Assembly (NCBI RefSeq): GCF_000749845.1
Contig: NZ_JQHM01000007.1
Span: 1-64,000 of the forward strand
Direction: 5' to 3'
Length of the DNA: 64,000 bases
Origin: Pectobacterium betavasculorum
Lineage (GTDB): Bacteria > Pseudomonadota > Gammaproteobacteria > Enterobacterales > Enterobacteriaceae
A program made the position numbers and the translations under genes. Positions 1-8,902 of the stretch are shown here, piece by piece. The notes below the pieces were generated by a model. That model searched no databases, had not been told where the DNA came from, and was given only the letters and a program-made list of their open reading frames with translations. Position 1 is the stretch's first letter; every line of letters begins with the position of its first letter.

Positions 1-42
1 GACAGGACGCCTGCGATAAACAGCCAGATATCAAACGAGTGG

Positions 43-71
43 AAAGCCCCTGTCGAAGACCGGGGCTTTTT
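43..71 (+). terminator. Rho-independent terminator at left edge
   Basis: An 8-bp stem, AAAGCCCC pairing with GGGGCTTT, is followed by a run of T. It ends a plus-strand transcription unit lying left of the window. In E. coli an rRNA operon precedes mobB at this place, and the bases just before the hairpin loosely resemble a 5S rRNA 3' end. An rrn terminator is therefore likely but not proven. The remaining bases up to 239 hold nothing I recognise. Confidence 0.75.
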
Positions 72-239
72 GCTATGTGACATTTTGGAGGGAGGACTGG
101 GAGAGCGTATCCACGTATCTCTGTCGCGGTTTGTTAATAGTATGATGTGACGTGATGCAAGGACGGTCCCTGGGGGCGGAAGTTGTTTTCTACCCGACAT
201 TACTCCAATGAGTTGATATGAACTGTAACCAAACGCGTA

Positions 240-761
240 CTATAAACGGCCATTTTGAATCCATCGGTGAATAAAGTTAGCCACCTGCACTGGTTGATTG
301 ATATCAAGCAGTGGAAATATGGTGTCTATCTCCGAGTCTGTTGCAATTGCGATGACATATTCATCGATCAAATCACTTAATTCTCTGCCCAAAGATTGAC
401 GAAATAAGGCTATTTTAGCGATTTTTTCGTGTTTAAAGCCCTCAACCAGCACAAGATCGAGAGCTGATGTATCCATTTTCCCTGCCAGATCGTAAAGGCT
501 AGGTTCTTCCTGTTCAGATGTTTCTGTCATCAACGCCCACCTTTGGCTACTAGCAACAATAGTTTGCGCAGCTCCTGCTTTACGCAACTCGTAGCTATCT
601 TTACCTGGTGTATCAATATCCATCTGATGATGCGTATGTTTAATTAATCCGATTCGGATACCCTGATTAGCCAGCAGAGGGATGATGTGCTTAAGTAATG
701 TTGTTTTACCTGTACCGCTGTAGGCAGCAATAGCGAGCAAAGGTAAATGATTAGAATTCAC
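240..761 (-). CDS. mobB: MobB, molybdopterin-guanine dinucleotide biosynthesis adapter
   Basis: This GTP-binding protein assists MobA in attaching GMP to molybdopterin for molybdoenzymes. A P-loop is visible near residues 13-21 (AYSGTGKTTL), followed by the family motif GLIKHTHH. Length is 173 aa, as usual for MobB. The start is GTG at 761, preceded by GGAGG inside the upstream gene. The first 11 bases overlap the end of mobA, so the two are translationally coupled and cotranscribed as mobA-mobB. Function rests on family knowledge. Confidence 0.93.
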   Translation of the reverse strand: MNSNHLPLLAIAAYSGTGKTTLLKHIIPLLANQGIRIGLIKHTHHQMDIDTPGKDSYELRKAGAAQTIVASSQRWALMTETSEQEEPSLYDLAGKMDTSALDLVLVEGFKHEKIAKIALFRQSLGRELSDLIDEYVIAIATDSEIDTIFPLLDINQPVQVANFIHRWIQNGRL

Positions 762-1329
762 GGTGATTATCCTCCCAGTTTGATAGATCCTCAGGCGAAT
801 TCAAATTGTGAAAGGCTTCAGGCTGATCATTGAATGAAACGGGTTTTGCTCCGACCTGTTCCATAAATAGCATTACCTTACGGTTTCCGAGATGCAAGTA
901 AGCTTCCAGCCGTTCAATAAGGTTTTTATTGATTAAGAGTAATGTAGGATGTGGACGTTCTCCGTCTGTGGCATAAGCAGCATTTGCTTCCCCCCGTGCT
1001 TGCCACAAACGGTGTACCAGGTCGAGGGGGAGTGCTGGGACATCGCAAGGTACGAATACGACCCACTCGGATGTGGATGCATGTAATCCACTCAGAATAC
1101 CTGCCAGCGGGCCTAGAAAGTTTGCATCAGAGTCACTGATAATTCGGTATCCGCTTTGCTCATATACATCCTGATTGCGGTTAGCACTGATGATGACTTC
1201 GTCGACCTGTGTTTTAAGCCGAGATAACACATGCAGATATAGCGATACCCCGTTCAGTGCTATCAGACCTTTATCATGTCCGCCCATGCGTGTTGCACGT
1301 CCGCCCGCAAGAATAACGCCTGTAATCAT
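751..1329 (-). CDS. mobA: MobA, molybdenum cofactor guanylyltransferase
   Basis: MobA transfers GMP from GTP to molybdopterin, giving the MGD cofactor used by nitrate and DMSO reductases. The nucleotidyltransferase signature LAGGRATRMGG followed by DKGL lies near the N-terminus, and the metal-binding region FVPCDVPAL is present. A TTG four codons upstream (1341) would extend the frame, but ATG at 1329 follows GGGAAGTGAA and gives the usual MITGVILAGG start and 192 residues. It is first in the mobA-mobB operon and diverges from yihD. Confidence 0.93.
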   Translation of the reverse strand: MITGVILAGGRATRMGGHDKGLIALNGVSLYLHVLSRLKTQVDEVIISANRNQDVYEQSGYRIISDSDANFLGPLAGILSGLHASTSEWVVFVPCDVPALPLDLVHRLWQARGEANAAYATDGERPHPTLLLINKNLIERLEAYLHLGNRKVMLFMEQVGAKPVSFNDQPEAFHNLNSPEDLSNWEDNHREF

Positions 1330-1542
1330 TTCACTTCCCAATTATCTATTCCCACTTTTCTCTGTACCGAAAGCTTGTGAGGGAGAAACCATACGTTATT
1401 CTCTAGAAACTTTCATAGAAGACCAAGTTCTTTCCTCATGTGCGTAAGGCTGTTATTTTTATCGCTATATGCTCAACATTGCTCAAGCTGTTTTCTACTT
1501 CTTGAAATTTATTGAGTACAAATCGTTTTTAAGGAGAAAAAA

Positions 1543-1812
1543 ATGAAATGTCATCGCGTTAATGAACTGATTGAACTCTTGCATCCAGCCTGGCAAAAAG
1601 AGCCCGATTTAAACCTAGTGCAATTTTTACAAAACCTTGCACAGGAGGCGGGGTTCGAGGGGCAGTTAAATGAACTGACAGATGATATCCTTATTTACCA
1701 TCTAAAAATGCGTGATGCCGATAAAGAGCAAGTCATTCCCGGTCTGAAGAAAGACTACGAGGAAGATTTCAAAACAGCTTTGCTTCGTGCCCGTGGGGTT
1801 ATTAAAGACTAG
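1543..1812 (+). CDS. yihD: YihD family protein
   Basis: This 89-aa acidic soluble protein matches the YihD/DUF1040 family over its full length (start [13 protein letters not shown]). Its biochemical role is not established. A clear ribosome site (AAGGAG) lies upstream of the ATG. It precedes srkA and dsbA in the same order as in E. coli, so it probably shares their transcription, although a gap of about 80 bases separates it from srkA. No signal peptide or membrane segment is seen. Confidence 0.9.
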   Translation: MKCHRVNELIELLHPAWQKEPDLNLVQFLQNLAQEAGFEGQLNELTDDILIYHLKMRDADKEQVIPGLKKDYEEDFKTALLRARGVIKD

Positions 1813-1890
1813 TGCAAAGGAATAACACGTTCATTATGTCAGCTATCGCGCGTATTTATCTTATTCCATCTCTGACCATCTGTGGCCGCG

Positions 1891-2877
1891 ATGAGTAGTT
1901 CGGTATTTAATTTCCAGACGCTATTCCCAGATCTGATCGTGGATGCCTTGCTGGATGTCGGGCTGCGCGTTGATTCCGGTCTGACGGCATTGAACAGCTA
2001 TGAAAATCGGGTATATCAGTTTGCGGATGAAGATCGTAAACGATTTGTGGTGAAATTTTATCGCCCGGAACGATGGAGTACGGCGCAGATTCAGGAAGAG
2101 CACTTTTTTGCCCAGCAATTGGTAGAAGATGAAGTTCCTATCGTCGCCCCCGTGTCGCTTAATGGACAGACGTTGAATGTCTATGAAGGGTTTCATTTTG
2201 CCGTATTCCCCAGTGTGGGCGGCCGGCAGTATGAAATGGATAATGAAGATCAGTTAGAGTGGGTCGGTCGTTTTCTCGGTCGGATTCACCAGACGGGTCA
2301 AAAATCGTTATTCACCGAGCGCCCGACGATTGGGGTAAATGAATATCTGCATGAACCTTATCGGTTGCTGGAGACGTGTCCGCTAATACCGAAAATACAT
2401 CGACATGATTTTTTACAGGCAACCCGTCAACTGATTGATAAAGTTGAAACTTATTGGAATAACGACTGGAACCCACTGCGTCTACATGGGGATTGCCACC
2501 CAGGCAATATTTTGTGGCGTGATGGCCCATTATTTGTTGATTTGGATGATGCTCGCAATGGCCCGGCAATACAGGATTTATGGATGCTGTTGCATGGCGA
2601 TCGTCGTGAACAGCGTATTCAATTGGATATTTTATTAGAAGCCTATAGCGAATTTGCGGATTTTCAGGAGAAAGAACTCGCGCTGATTGAGCCTCTTCGT
2701 GCGATGCGACAGGTTTATTATCTGGCTTGGGTTGCGCGTCGTTGGGAAGACCCTGCTTTTCCGAAAAATTTCCCCTGGATGACGGATGCTGATTTCTGGT
2801 TGAAGCAAACGGCAATATTTATTGGGCAAACTCAGCTGTTGCAGGAACCCCCTCTACAGCTAATGCCAATGTACTGA
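1891..2877 (+). CDS. srkA: SrkA, stress response kinase A (YihE/RdoA)
   Basis: SrkA is a Ser/Thr protein kinase of the choline-kinase-like fold that limits stress-induced death downstream of the Cpx response. The catalytic loop LHGDCHPGNIL and the metal-binding segment FVDLDDARNGP are intact. Length from ATG 1891 is 328 aa, equal to E. coli. A GTG three codons upstream (1882) is an alternative start; neither has a strong ribosome site. dsbA follows after 24 bases, and in E. coli srkA and dsbA are cotranscribed from a Cpx-controlled promoter. Confidence 0.93.
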   Translation: MSSSVFNFQTLFPDLIVDALLDVGLRVDSGLTALNSYENRVYQFADEDRKRFVVKFYRPERWSTAQIQEEHFFAQQLVEDEVPIVAPVSLNGQTLNVYEGFHFAVFPSVGGRQYEMDNEDQLEWVGRFLGRIHQTGQKSLFTERPTIGVNEYLHEPYRLLETCPLIPKIHRHDFLQATRQLIDKVETYWNNDWNPLRLHGDCHPGNILWRDGPLFVDLDDARNGPAIQDLWMLLHGDRREQRIQLDILLEAYSEFADFQEKELALIEPLRAMRQVYYLAWVARRWEDPAFPKNFPWMTDADFWLKQTAIFIGQTQLLQEPPLQLMPMY

Positions 2878-2901
2878 AATTAAATGGAGAGAGTTAACTT
2901 T

Positions 2902-3525
2902 ATGAAAAAATTATGGCTTGCGCTGATTGGCGTTGTTCTGGCATTTAGTGCTTCTGCCGCAGAATTTTCTGACGGCAAGCAATATGTAGAATTAGATAAA
3001 CCTGCAACTCAAGAGCCCCAGGTTCTCGAGTTTTTCTCATTCTATTGCCCGCACTGTTATCAGTTTGAACAGGTTTATCACGTTCCAGATGCAGTAAAAA
3101 AAGCGCTGCCAGAAGGAACGAAGATGACACGTTATCACGTGGACTTCTTGGGCCCATTGGGTAAAAACCTGACACAAGCTTGGGCTGTCGCCATGGCGCT
3201 GGGCGTAGAAGATAAAATTACCCCGCTGATGTTTGATGCTGTTCAGAAAACACAGACTGTACAAAAGCCAGAAGATATTCGTGAGGTCTTTGTTAAAGCA
3301 GGCGTGACTGCGGAAGAATTTGATAATGCTCTGAATAGTTTTGTTGTGAAATCTCTGGTTGCTCAGCAGGAAAAAGCGGCTGCAGATTTACAATTACGCG
3401 GCGTTCCAGCCATGTTCGTTAACGGTAAATATATGATCAAGAATGATGGTCTTGATACCAGTTCAATGGATGGATATGTAAAACAGTACGCTGACGTGGT
3501 GAAATTCCTCATTACCAAAAAGTAA
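2902..3525 (+). CDS. dsbA: DsbA, periplasmic thiol:disulfide oxidoreductase
   Basis: DsbA introduces disulfide bonds into exported proteins and is reoxidised by DsbB. The first 19 or so residues form a signal peptide ([10 protein letters not shown] start, cleavage after ASAA). The active site CPHC occurs in [10 protein letters not shown], and the cis-Pro loop RGVPAMFV is present. An upstream in-frame ATG at 2884 was rejected because GGAGAG precedes ATG 2902 and gives a proper signal sequence. Substrates of DsbA in soft-rot bacteria include secreted enzymes, from general knowledge. Confidence 0.96.
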   Translation: MKKLWLALIGVVLAFSASAAEFSDGKQYVELDKPATQEPQVLEFFSFYCPHCYQFEQVYHVPDAVKKALPEGTKMTRYHVDFLGPLGKNLTQAWAVAMALGVEDKITPLMFDAVQKTQTVQKPEDIREVFVKAGVTAEEFDNALNSFVVKSLVAQQEKAAADLQLRGVPAMFVNGKYMIKNDGLDTSSMDGYVKQYADVVKFLITKK

Positions 3526-3537
3526 TCACTTAATAAG

Positions 3538-3564
3538 CCATGCGGGTAAAACCGCATGGTTTTA
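3538..3564 (+). terminator. dsbA terminator
   Basis: CCATGCGG and CCGCATGG form an 8-bp stem around GTAAAA, followed by TTTT. It lies 13 bases after the dsbA stop. Confidence 0.85.
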
Positions 3565-3903
3565 TAGCTCCTCGCTGCTCAACTTCTTATTTTTTATATC
3601 TCACCATATTACAATATCTATTTATCTTTTTGTTTATATCCACAAAAGGGATGACGGTTTACTGTGTTTCTAAAATAAATAATTTATATTATAACTTAAT
3701 GAAATATATGAATATAAAAACACACAGTAAGAGATTAATAAGAATTGGTAATTAAACTGGAAAAACTATTCACAAAGTTATCCACAGGAAGATCTTGCGA
3801 GGATCCATGCAAAATTAGCCAATATCTTACGTTAAGGATCGTCTCTTTCCCTGACCTATGGCATGCTTAGCGCTATGACAGACCACAACGATCACGGCAG
3901 GCT
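3565..3903. other. A/T-rich intergenic region upstream of polA
   Basis: No gene is seen in this 339-base stretch. The left half is very A/T-rich. The right half, close to polA, carries a perfect DnaA box and presumably the polA promoter. Short open frames here have no ribosome site and no recognisable product. Confidence 0.6.
3778..3786 (+). promoter_or_regulatory. DnaA box upstream of polA
   Basis: TTATCCACA matches the strong DnaA-box consensus exactly. A related TATTCACAA lies a few bases upstream (about 3767-3775). Control of polA by DnaA is an inference from position. Confidence 0.55.
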
Positions 3904-6693
3904 ATGGCTCAGATTGCAGAAAACCCTTTAATACTGGTAGACGGTTCATCCTATTTGTATCGTGCTTATCACGCTTTCCCACCGTTAACAAACAGCGCGG
4001 GAGAAGCAACCGGTGCAATGTATGGCGTACTGAATATGCTACGCAGTTTGTTGCTGCAATATCAGCCCAGCCACGTTGCCGTCGTTTTTGATGCGAAAGG
4101 GAAAACGTTTCGCGACGAGTTGTTCGAAAACTATAAGGCTCACCGCCCACCGATGCCGGAGGATCTACGTGAGCAGATAGAGCCTCTGCATAGTATGGTG
4201 AAAGCGATGGGGCTACCTCTTCTGGCGGTTTCCGGTGTAGAAGCCGACGATGTGATTGGCACGCTCGCAGTGCAGGCGGAAAAAGCGGGCAAGTCGGTGC
4301 TGATTAGTACTGGCGATAAAGATATGGCGCAGTTGGTGACACCGAGCGTGACGCTCATTAATACCATGAACAACACGATTCTTGGCCCACAGGAAGTGTG
4401 TGATAAGTATGGTATTCCACCTGAGCTGATTATCGATTTCCTCGCGTTGATGGGGGATGCATCGGATAACATTCCCGGTGTACCTGGCGTTGGGGAGAAA
4501 ACCGCGCAGGCACTATTGCAAGGGCTTGGTGGGCTGGATTTGCTCTATGCCAACCTTGATAAAATTGCTGAGCTTTCCTTCCGTGGCGCTAAAACCATGG
4601 CACCGAAGCTGGAACAGCATAAAGAAGTGGCTTACCTCTCTTATCAGCTTGCCACCATTAAAACGGATGTTGAGCTGGAGCTCAGCTGCGATCAGCTTAC
4701 CGTCAACGAGCTGGATGTGGATGAACTGCATCGTCTCTTTTCCCGTTATGAATTTAAACGCTGGTTATCTGATATTGAATCAGGCACTTGGATGCAGGGT
4801 AAAAAGAGCAGCCAGCCTGTTCAGGCTGTGAATAATGCGGTGATTGAGCAGGCCGTTGAAGAAAATAACGCGCCTACGCTTTCTGCCGACGGTTATGTCA
4901 CGATTCTTGATGAAAAAACGCTTCTGGATTGGATTGAGCGTATAAAAAAGGCTGAGATTTTCGCTTTCGATACGGAAACTGACGGGCTGGATACGCTTAC
5001 CGCCAATCTGATTGGTCTGTCATTCGCGATTAAGCCTGGTGAGGCGGCCTATCTGCCATTGGCACATGACTATCTGGATGCGCCTGAGCAGTTGGATCGT
5101 GCCCAAGTATTGGCATTGTTCAAACCGCTGCTGGAAGATGAGAAGCTGCTTAAGATTGGTCAGAATCTCAAATTTGATAAAGGCGTGATGCAGCGGTATG
5201 ACATCGATTTACGCGGCATTGCGTTTGATACCATGCTGGAATCTTACGTGCTTGACAGTGTGGCGGGTCGTCACGATATGGACAGCCTGGCCGAGCGCTA
5301 TCTGAAACACAAAACCATTACCTTTGAAGAGATCGCAGGTAAGGGAAAAAATCAGCTGACGTTTAATCAGATCGCACTGGAACAGGCTGGCCCTTATGCG
5401 GCCGAGGATGCGGACGTTACGCTGCACCTGCACCAGACGCTGTGGGGGAAACTCCAGCCACATGCCGATTTGTGTCAGGTCTTCCAGACCATCGATATGC
5501 CGCTGGTTCCGGTTTTATCCCGCATCGAGCGTACAGGTGTGCTGATCGATCCTGCAATTCTGGCAGAACACTCAAAAGAGCTAACGACGCGTCTGGCTGA
5601 GTTGGAAACACAAGCGCATGAGTTGGCTGGCGAAGAATTCAACCTCTCATCGACCAAGCAGCTACAGGGCATCCTATATGAAAAGCAAAAGCTGCCGATT
5701 CTGAAGAAAACGCCAAAGGGTGCGCCGTCAACGAATGAGGAAGTGCTGGCTGAACTGGCACTGGATTATCCTCTGCCGAAGCTAATCCTGGAATATCGTG
5801 GGTTGGCCAAGCTGAAATCTACTTACACCGATAAGCTACCGCTGATGATCAATCCGGCGACGAAGCGCGTGCATACGTCTTATCATCAGGCTGTTACTGC
5901 GACTGGTCGTTTGTCTTCCAGCGATCCTAACCTGCAAAATATCCCGGTGCGTAACGATGAAGGACGTCGTATTCGTCAGGCATTCATTGCGTCTAAGGGA
6001 TACAGCATTGTTGCAGCTGACTACTCGCAAATTGAACTGCGTATCATGGCGCACTTATCGGGTGATAAAGGGTTGTTGAATGCGTTCGCGAACGGGTTGG
6101 ATATCCACCGGGCAACGGCGTCAGAGGTGTTTGGTATTGAGTTGGATAAGGTGACATCAGAACAGCGTCGTAGTGCGAAAGCGATCAACTTCGGTCTGAT
6201 CTACGGCATGAGCGCGTTTGGCTTGTCACGCCAGTTGAATATTCCTCGTAGCGAGTCGCAGAAATACATGAACCTGTATTTTGAGCGTTATCCCGGTGTG
6301 CAGGATTACATGGAGCGGACGCGCCAACAGGCCGCAGAGCATGGCTATGTGTCCACGCTTGACGGTCGCCGTCTCTATCTGCCTGATATCCACTCTCGTA
6401 ATGCGATGGCGCGTAAAGGCGCAGAACGTGCGGCGATTAACGCCCCAATGCAGGGCACCGCTGCTGATATTATTAAGAAAGCGATGATCGCGATTGACGA
6501 TTGGCTACAGAAAGATACGCCGAAGGTGAAGATGATCATGCAGGTTCACGATGAATTGGTTTTCGAGATTCATGATTCGGTTATTGAAGAATCTATTAGT
6601 AAAATCAAAGCATTAATGGAAGGTTGTATGCAATTGAATGTTCCGTTACAGGTAGACATCGGTACGGGCATGAACTGGGATCAAGCGCATTAA
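3904..6693 (+). CDS. polA: DNA polymerase I
   Basis: PolA fills gaps and removes RNA primers during replication and repair. At 929 aa it matches E. coli (928). Three domains are visible: the 5'-3' nuclease (residues 1 to about 320, with [12 protein letters not shown] and [12 protein letters not shown]), the 3'-5' proofreading exonuclease ([11 protein letters not shown]), and the polymerase. Polymerase motif A is DYSQIELRI, motif [15 protein letters not shown], motif [10 protein letters not shown]. All catalytic acids are present, so it should be fully active. The Spot 42 gene follows, as in E. coli. Confidence 0.98.
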   Translation: MAQIAENPLILVDGSSYLYRAYHAFPPLTNSAGEATGAMYGVLNMLRSLLLQYQPSHVAVVFDAKGKTFRDELFENYKAHRPPMPEDLREQIEPLHSMVKAMGLPLLAVSGVEADDVIGTLAVQAEKAGKSVLISTGDKDMAQLVTPSVTLINTMNNTILGPQEVCDKYGIPPELIIDFLALMGDASDNIPGVPGVGEKTAQALLQGLGGLDLLYANLDKIAELSFRGAKTMAPKLEQHKEVAYLSYQLATIKTDVELELSCDQLTVNELDVDELHRLFSRYEFKRWLSDIESGTWMQGKKSSQPVQAVNNAVIEQAVEENNAPTLSADGYVTILDEKTLLDWIERIKKAEIFAFDTETDGLDTLTANLIGLSFAIKPGEAAYLPLAHDYLDAPEQLDRAQVLALFKPLLEDEKLLKIGQNLKFDKGVMQRYDIDLRGIAFDTMLESYVLDSVAGRHDMDSLAERYLKHKTITFEEIAGKGKNQLTFNQIALEQAGPYAAEDADVTLHLHQTLWGKLQPHADLCQVFQTIDMPLVPVLSRIERTGVLIDPAILAEHSKELTTRLAELETQAHELAGEEFNLSSTKQLQGILYEKQKLPILKKTPKGAPSTNEEVLAELALDYPLPKLILEYRGLAKLKSTYTDKLPLMINPATKRVHTSYHQAVTATGRLSSSDPNLQNIPVRNDEGRRIRQAFIASKGYSIVAADYSQIELRIMAHLSGDKGLLNAFANGLDIHRATASEVFGIELDKVTSEQRRSAKAINFGLIYGMSAFGLSRQLNIPRSESQKYMNLYFERYPGVQDYMERTRQQAAEHGYVSTLDGRRLYLPDIHSRNAMARKGAERAAINAPMQGTAADIIKKAMIAIDDWLQKDTPKVKMIMQVHDELVFEIHDSVIEESISKIKALMEGCMQLNVPLQVDIGTGMNWDQAH

Positions 6694-6802
6694 TGGCCGA
6701 TTTCTGTGCTATTTCTGTAATTAAATAACAGTATTGTGTGACCTGGTTTAACTTTGTGTAATCGATAACCATTTTCTATGAAAGTAAACAACAAAAAAGC
6801 CT

Positions 6803-6830
6803 TTGTTCCCGCGAAAAAATAGGGTAGAGT
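6803..6830 (+). promoter_or_regulatory. Promoter of spf
   Basis: The -35 is TTGTTC (6803-6808) and the -10 is TAGAGT (6825-6830), spaced 16 bases, ending 7 bases before the inferred RNA start. In E. coli this promoter is repressed by cAMP-CRP. A half-site TGTGA occurs at 6737-6741, but I see no full CRP palindrome. Confidence 0.65.
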
Positions 6831-6837
6831 TAAAGAC

Positions 6838-6943
6838 GTAGGGTACAGAGGTAAGATGTTCTATCTTTCAGACCTTTTACTTCACGTAATCGGATTTGGC
6901 TGAATATTAGCCGCCCCGCTCAGTTTTGAGCGGGGCGTTTTTT
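6838..6943 (+). ncRNA. spf: Spot 42 small RNA
   Basis: The gene lies between polA and engB as in E. coli. The first 70 or so bases, beginning GTAGGGTACAGAGG, match Spot 42 from memory almost without change, including the unstructured regions that pair with catabolic mRNAs such as galK. The 3' terminator hairpin differs in sequence but keeps its pairing (CGCCCCGCTC with GAGCGGGGCG, then a T run). Length is about 106 nt against 109 in E. coli. It acts with Hfq to repress non-preferred carbon use when glucose is available. Confidence 0.93.
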
Positions 6944-7108
6944 ATGGGCTTTATCCTGGTTTTTTTACCCGCAAAATGTCGGCAACGGCGTGGCAGACAG
7001 TAACGTGTTAGCGCGATTTCGGCTGTGAAAAGGGCGTATCTGGTGGGTGATCATCGCGGGAAAGTGGGGCGTGATGCGAGTTATGACTCTCTGCACCACG
7101 CGAAAGGA

Positions 7109-7744
7109 TTATTCAGCGTCTTGTTCTTCTTCTACGTGTTGCAATGTGCTGAACCAGTTATCCAATTTTTGCTGTAGTTTATCGACGCCGATTTTTTTCA
7201 GCGACGAAAATGCCTCGACCTGAATATCACCCATAAATGGGACGACAGCTTCGCGAACTAAATTCAACTGTGTTTTACGTGCGCCTGAAGCCAGCTTATC
7301 GGCTTTGGTCAGCAGTACCAAGACCGGAAGTTCGACATCGACTGCCCACTGAATCATTTGCTGATCGAGATCTTTCAGCGGATGACGAATATCCATCAGC
7401 ACAACCAGACCCTTCAGGCTGTTACGCTTTTGCAGGTACTCACCGAGCGCACGTTGCCATTTGATCTTCATTTGCTCCGGTACTTCGGCATAGCCATAGC
7501 CGGGAAGGTCGACTAAACGCACGCCGTCTGCCACCTGGAACAGGTTGATCAGCTGGGTACGGCCCGGCGTTTTACTGGTTCGTGCCAGGTTCTTCTGGTT
7601 AGTGAGCGTGTTCAGCGCGCTGGATTTACCGGCGTTAGAGCGCCCAGCAAAGGCCACTTCAATTCCGCTATCTGTTGCCAGATGGCGAATATCCGGGGCG
7701 CTGATGATAAAACGCGTCATGTGGTAGTTATATTGCTGGGTCAC
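7109..7744 (-). CDS. engB: EngB/YihA, ribosome biogenesis GTPase
   Basis: EngB (YsxC/YihA) is an essential TRAFAC GTPase needed for 50S subunit assembly. G1 [10 protein letters not shown]3 DLPGYGYAE and G4 TKADK are all present. The frame is open from 7801, but GTG at 7744 aligns with the family N-terminus ([12 protein letters not shown]) and follows AGAGAT, giving 211 aa against 210 in E. coli. The upstream extension is therefore probably not translated. It is transcribed towards spf and diverges from yihI. Confidence 0.93.
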   Translation of the reverse strand: MTQQYNYHMTRFIISAPDIRHLATDSGIEVAFAGRSNAGKSSALNTLTNQKNLARTSKTPGRTQLINLFQVADGVRLVDLPGYGYAEVPEQMKIKWQRALGEYLQKRNSLKGLVVLMDIRHPLKDLDQQMIQWAVDVELPVLVLLTKADKLASGARKTQLNLVREAVVPFMGDIQVEAFSSLKKIGVDKLQQKLDNWFSTLQHVEEEQDAE

Positions 7745-7947
7745 GATGGTTATCTCTATCTGGATCTCTGTCTGGTTGGGGATTATACCTGTAACTGACA
7801 ATAAAGGCGGCTTTATCTGCCTCGAAATGCGACGGGTGAGTGTGAAAAGAAAAGCTCACCTGTCTGATGTGGGCGCTTTTTTATTACCCTGCTTTCTGCT
7901 AGATTCCGCCGCACTTCCCTTATATCTGTGTACCTGAGAACAACATT

Positions 7948-8502
7948 ATGAACCGACCTGTCAAAGGGGCTGCCGATAAGGCAGGAAAGCCCAAAGTAAA
8001 AAGAAAAACCCGCGAAGAGCTAGAGCGTGAAGCGCGAGAGCGGAAAAGAGATAAAAAACATCGTGGCCATGCAGCGGGTAGCCGAGCTCAGGAAAAAGCG
8101 TCTACCGATCAGAATGCTGGCCAACGTAAAGTCGCCGATCCACGTATCGGCAGTAAAAAGCCTGTACAGCTTGGCGTGTTGGATAGCGCTATCGTTAAAC
8201 CAAAACCTAAGTCGAAGCCTTCTGAGCCTGTGGAGAACGTTGTTGCTGCCAAGCCGACGATGTCACCGGAAGACGAGCTGGAAATGTTAGAAAACGATAC
8301 GCGTCTGGATGCATTGTTGGATCGTCTGGATAGCGGTGAAACGCTAAGCGCCAAAGATCAGTCATGGGTTGATGAAACGCTGGATCGTATCGACATCCTG
8401 ATGGAAGAGCTTGGAATCGAGCTGGGTGATGATGACGAAGAAGAGCAGCAGGAAGATATGTTGCAGCTTTTGAAACGTAATAGCCCGAAAGACACGTTCT
8501 AA
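7948..8502 (+). CDS. yihI: YihI, Der GTPase-activating protein
   Basis: YihI stimulates GTP hydrolysis by Der (EngA) and so tunes 50S ribosome maturation. At 184 aa it has the family layout: a lysine/arginine-rich, probably disordered N-terminal half (residues 1-85) and an acidic C-terminal part ([10 protein letters not shown] near residue 160) around the helical binding region. A small membrane-protein frame begins 3 bases after its stop, suggesting cotranscription. Confidence 0.92.
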   Translation: MNRPVKGAADKAGKPKVKRKTREELEREARERKRDKKHRGHAAGSRAQEKASTDQNAGQRKVADPRIGSKKPVQLGVLDSAIVKPKPKSKPSEPVENVVAAKPTMSPEDELEMLENDTRLDALLDRLDSGETLSAKDQSWVDETLDRIDILMEELGIELGDDDEEEQQEDMLQLLKRNSPKDTF

Positions 8503-8505
8503 TCA

Positions 8506-8682
8506 ATGAAATGGCTGTTTCTGTTTCTGATATTGCTGGTTGCGTTTTATCTGCTCTGTCTGTTCAGTAAACTATGGCTATTGTCGAAGCGTAAGCACCG
8601 ATTGCATCGCGCCCTGTTTAACGGGCGCGTGAATCAAGTTCGACGCCAACGCCCCAGACAAAAACGCCGGGAGCGTTTTTGA
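8506..8682 (+). CDS. Small hypothetical membrane protein, 58 aa
   Basis: I do not recognise this protein. ATG lies 3 bases after the yihI stop, so it could be translated by coupling. Residues 1-24 are strongly hydrophobic (MKWLFLFLILLVAFYLLCLF), and the rest is very basic. The last residues (about 52-58) and the stop codon are supplied by the first unit of the tandem repeat at 8661. The native C-terminus may thus have been replaced by repeat insertion. It could be a real small inner-membrane protein or a truncated remnant. Confidence 0.45.
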   Translation: MKWLFLFLILLVAFYLLCLFSKLWLLSKRKHRLHRALFNGRVNQVRRQRPRQKRRERF

Positions 8683-8832
8683 ACGTCACAACGTGACGGC
8701 CCTTTAGGGCGAGTCTCAAGGATGAGACGAGTAACAAAACGCCGGGAGCGTTTTTGAACGTCACAACGTGACGGCCCTTAGGGCGAGTCTCATGGATGAG
8801 ACGAGTAACAAAACGCCGGGAGCGTTTTTGAA
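8661..8832 (+). repeat. Tandem multi-hairpin repeat, 2.3 units of about 75 bp
   Basis: Units lie at 8661-8735 and 8736-8809, with a partial third at 8810-8832. The two full units differ by one deleted T and one A/T change. Each encodes four consecutive hairpins: AAAACGC-CGGGA-GCGTTTT, CGTCAC-AA-CGTGACG, a CCCTT/AGGG stem, and GTCTCA-AGGA-TGAGAC (loop TGGA in unit 2). It lies between yihI and hemN on the transcribed strand. Related copies occur near 13.4, 49.15 and 63.55 kb. Confidence 0.85.
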
Positions 8833-8902
8833 TGCCATTTTTGGTGATCTGAAGGAGGGGAAGGATAACCCACCGAGTAAAAACTGGAAGGAGTGAGCGA
8901 AT

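Noticed and set aside
1-42. 3' end of a 5S rRNA gene
   Set aside because: The similarity to the 5S tail is loose and only about 40 bases are available, so I only call the terminator.
3540-3755. Small plus-strand frame after dsbA
   Set aside because: It begins inside the dsbA terminator hairpin and has no ribosome site; the peptide looks random and A/T-driven.
7802-7947. CsrC-like sRNA between engB and yihI, its place in E. coli
   Set aside because: The gap is only 146 bases, has no series of GGA-loop hairpins, and shows no typical terminator.
8661-8832. CRISPR array suggested by evenly spaced direct repeats
   Set aside because: The units are contiguous 75-bp near-identical copies with no variable spacers, and no cas genes lie nearby.
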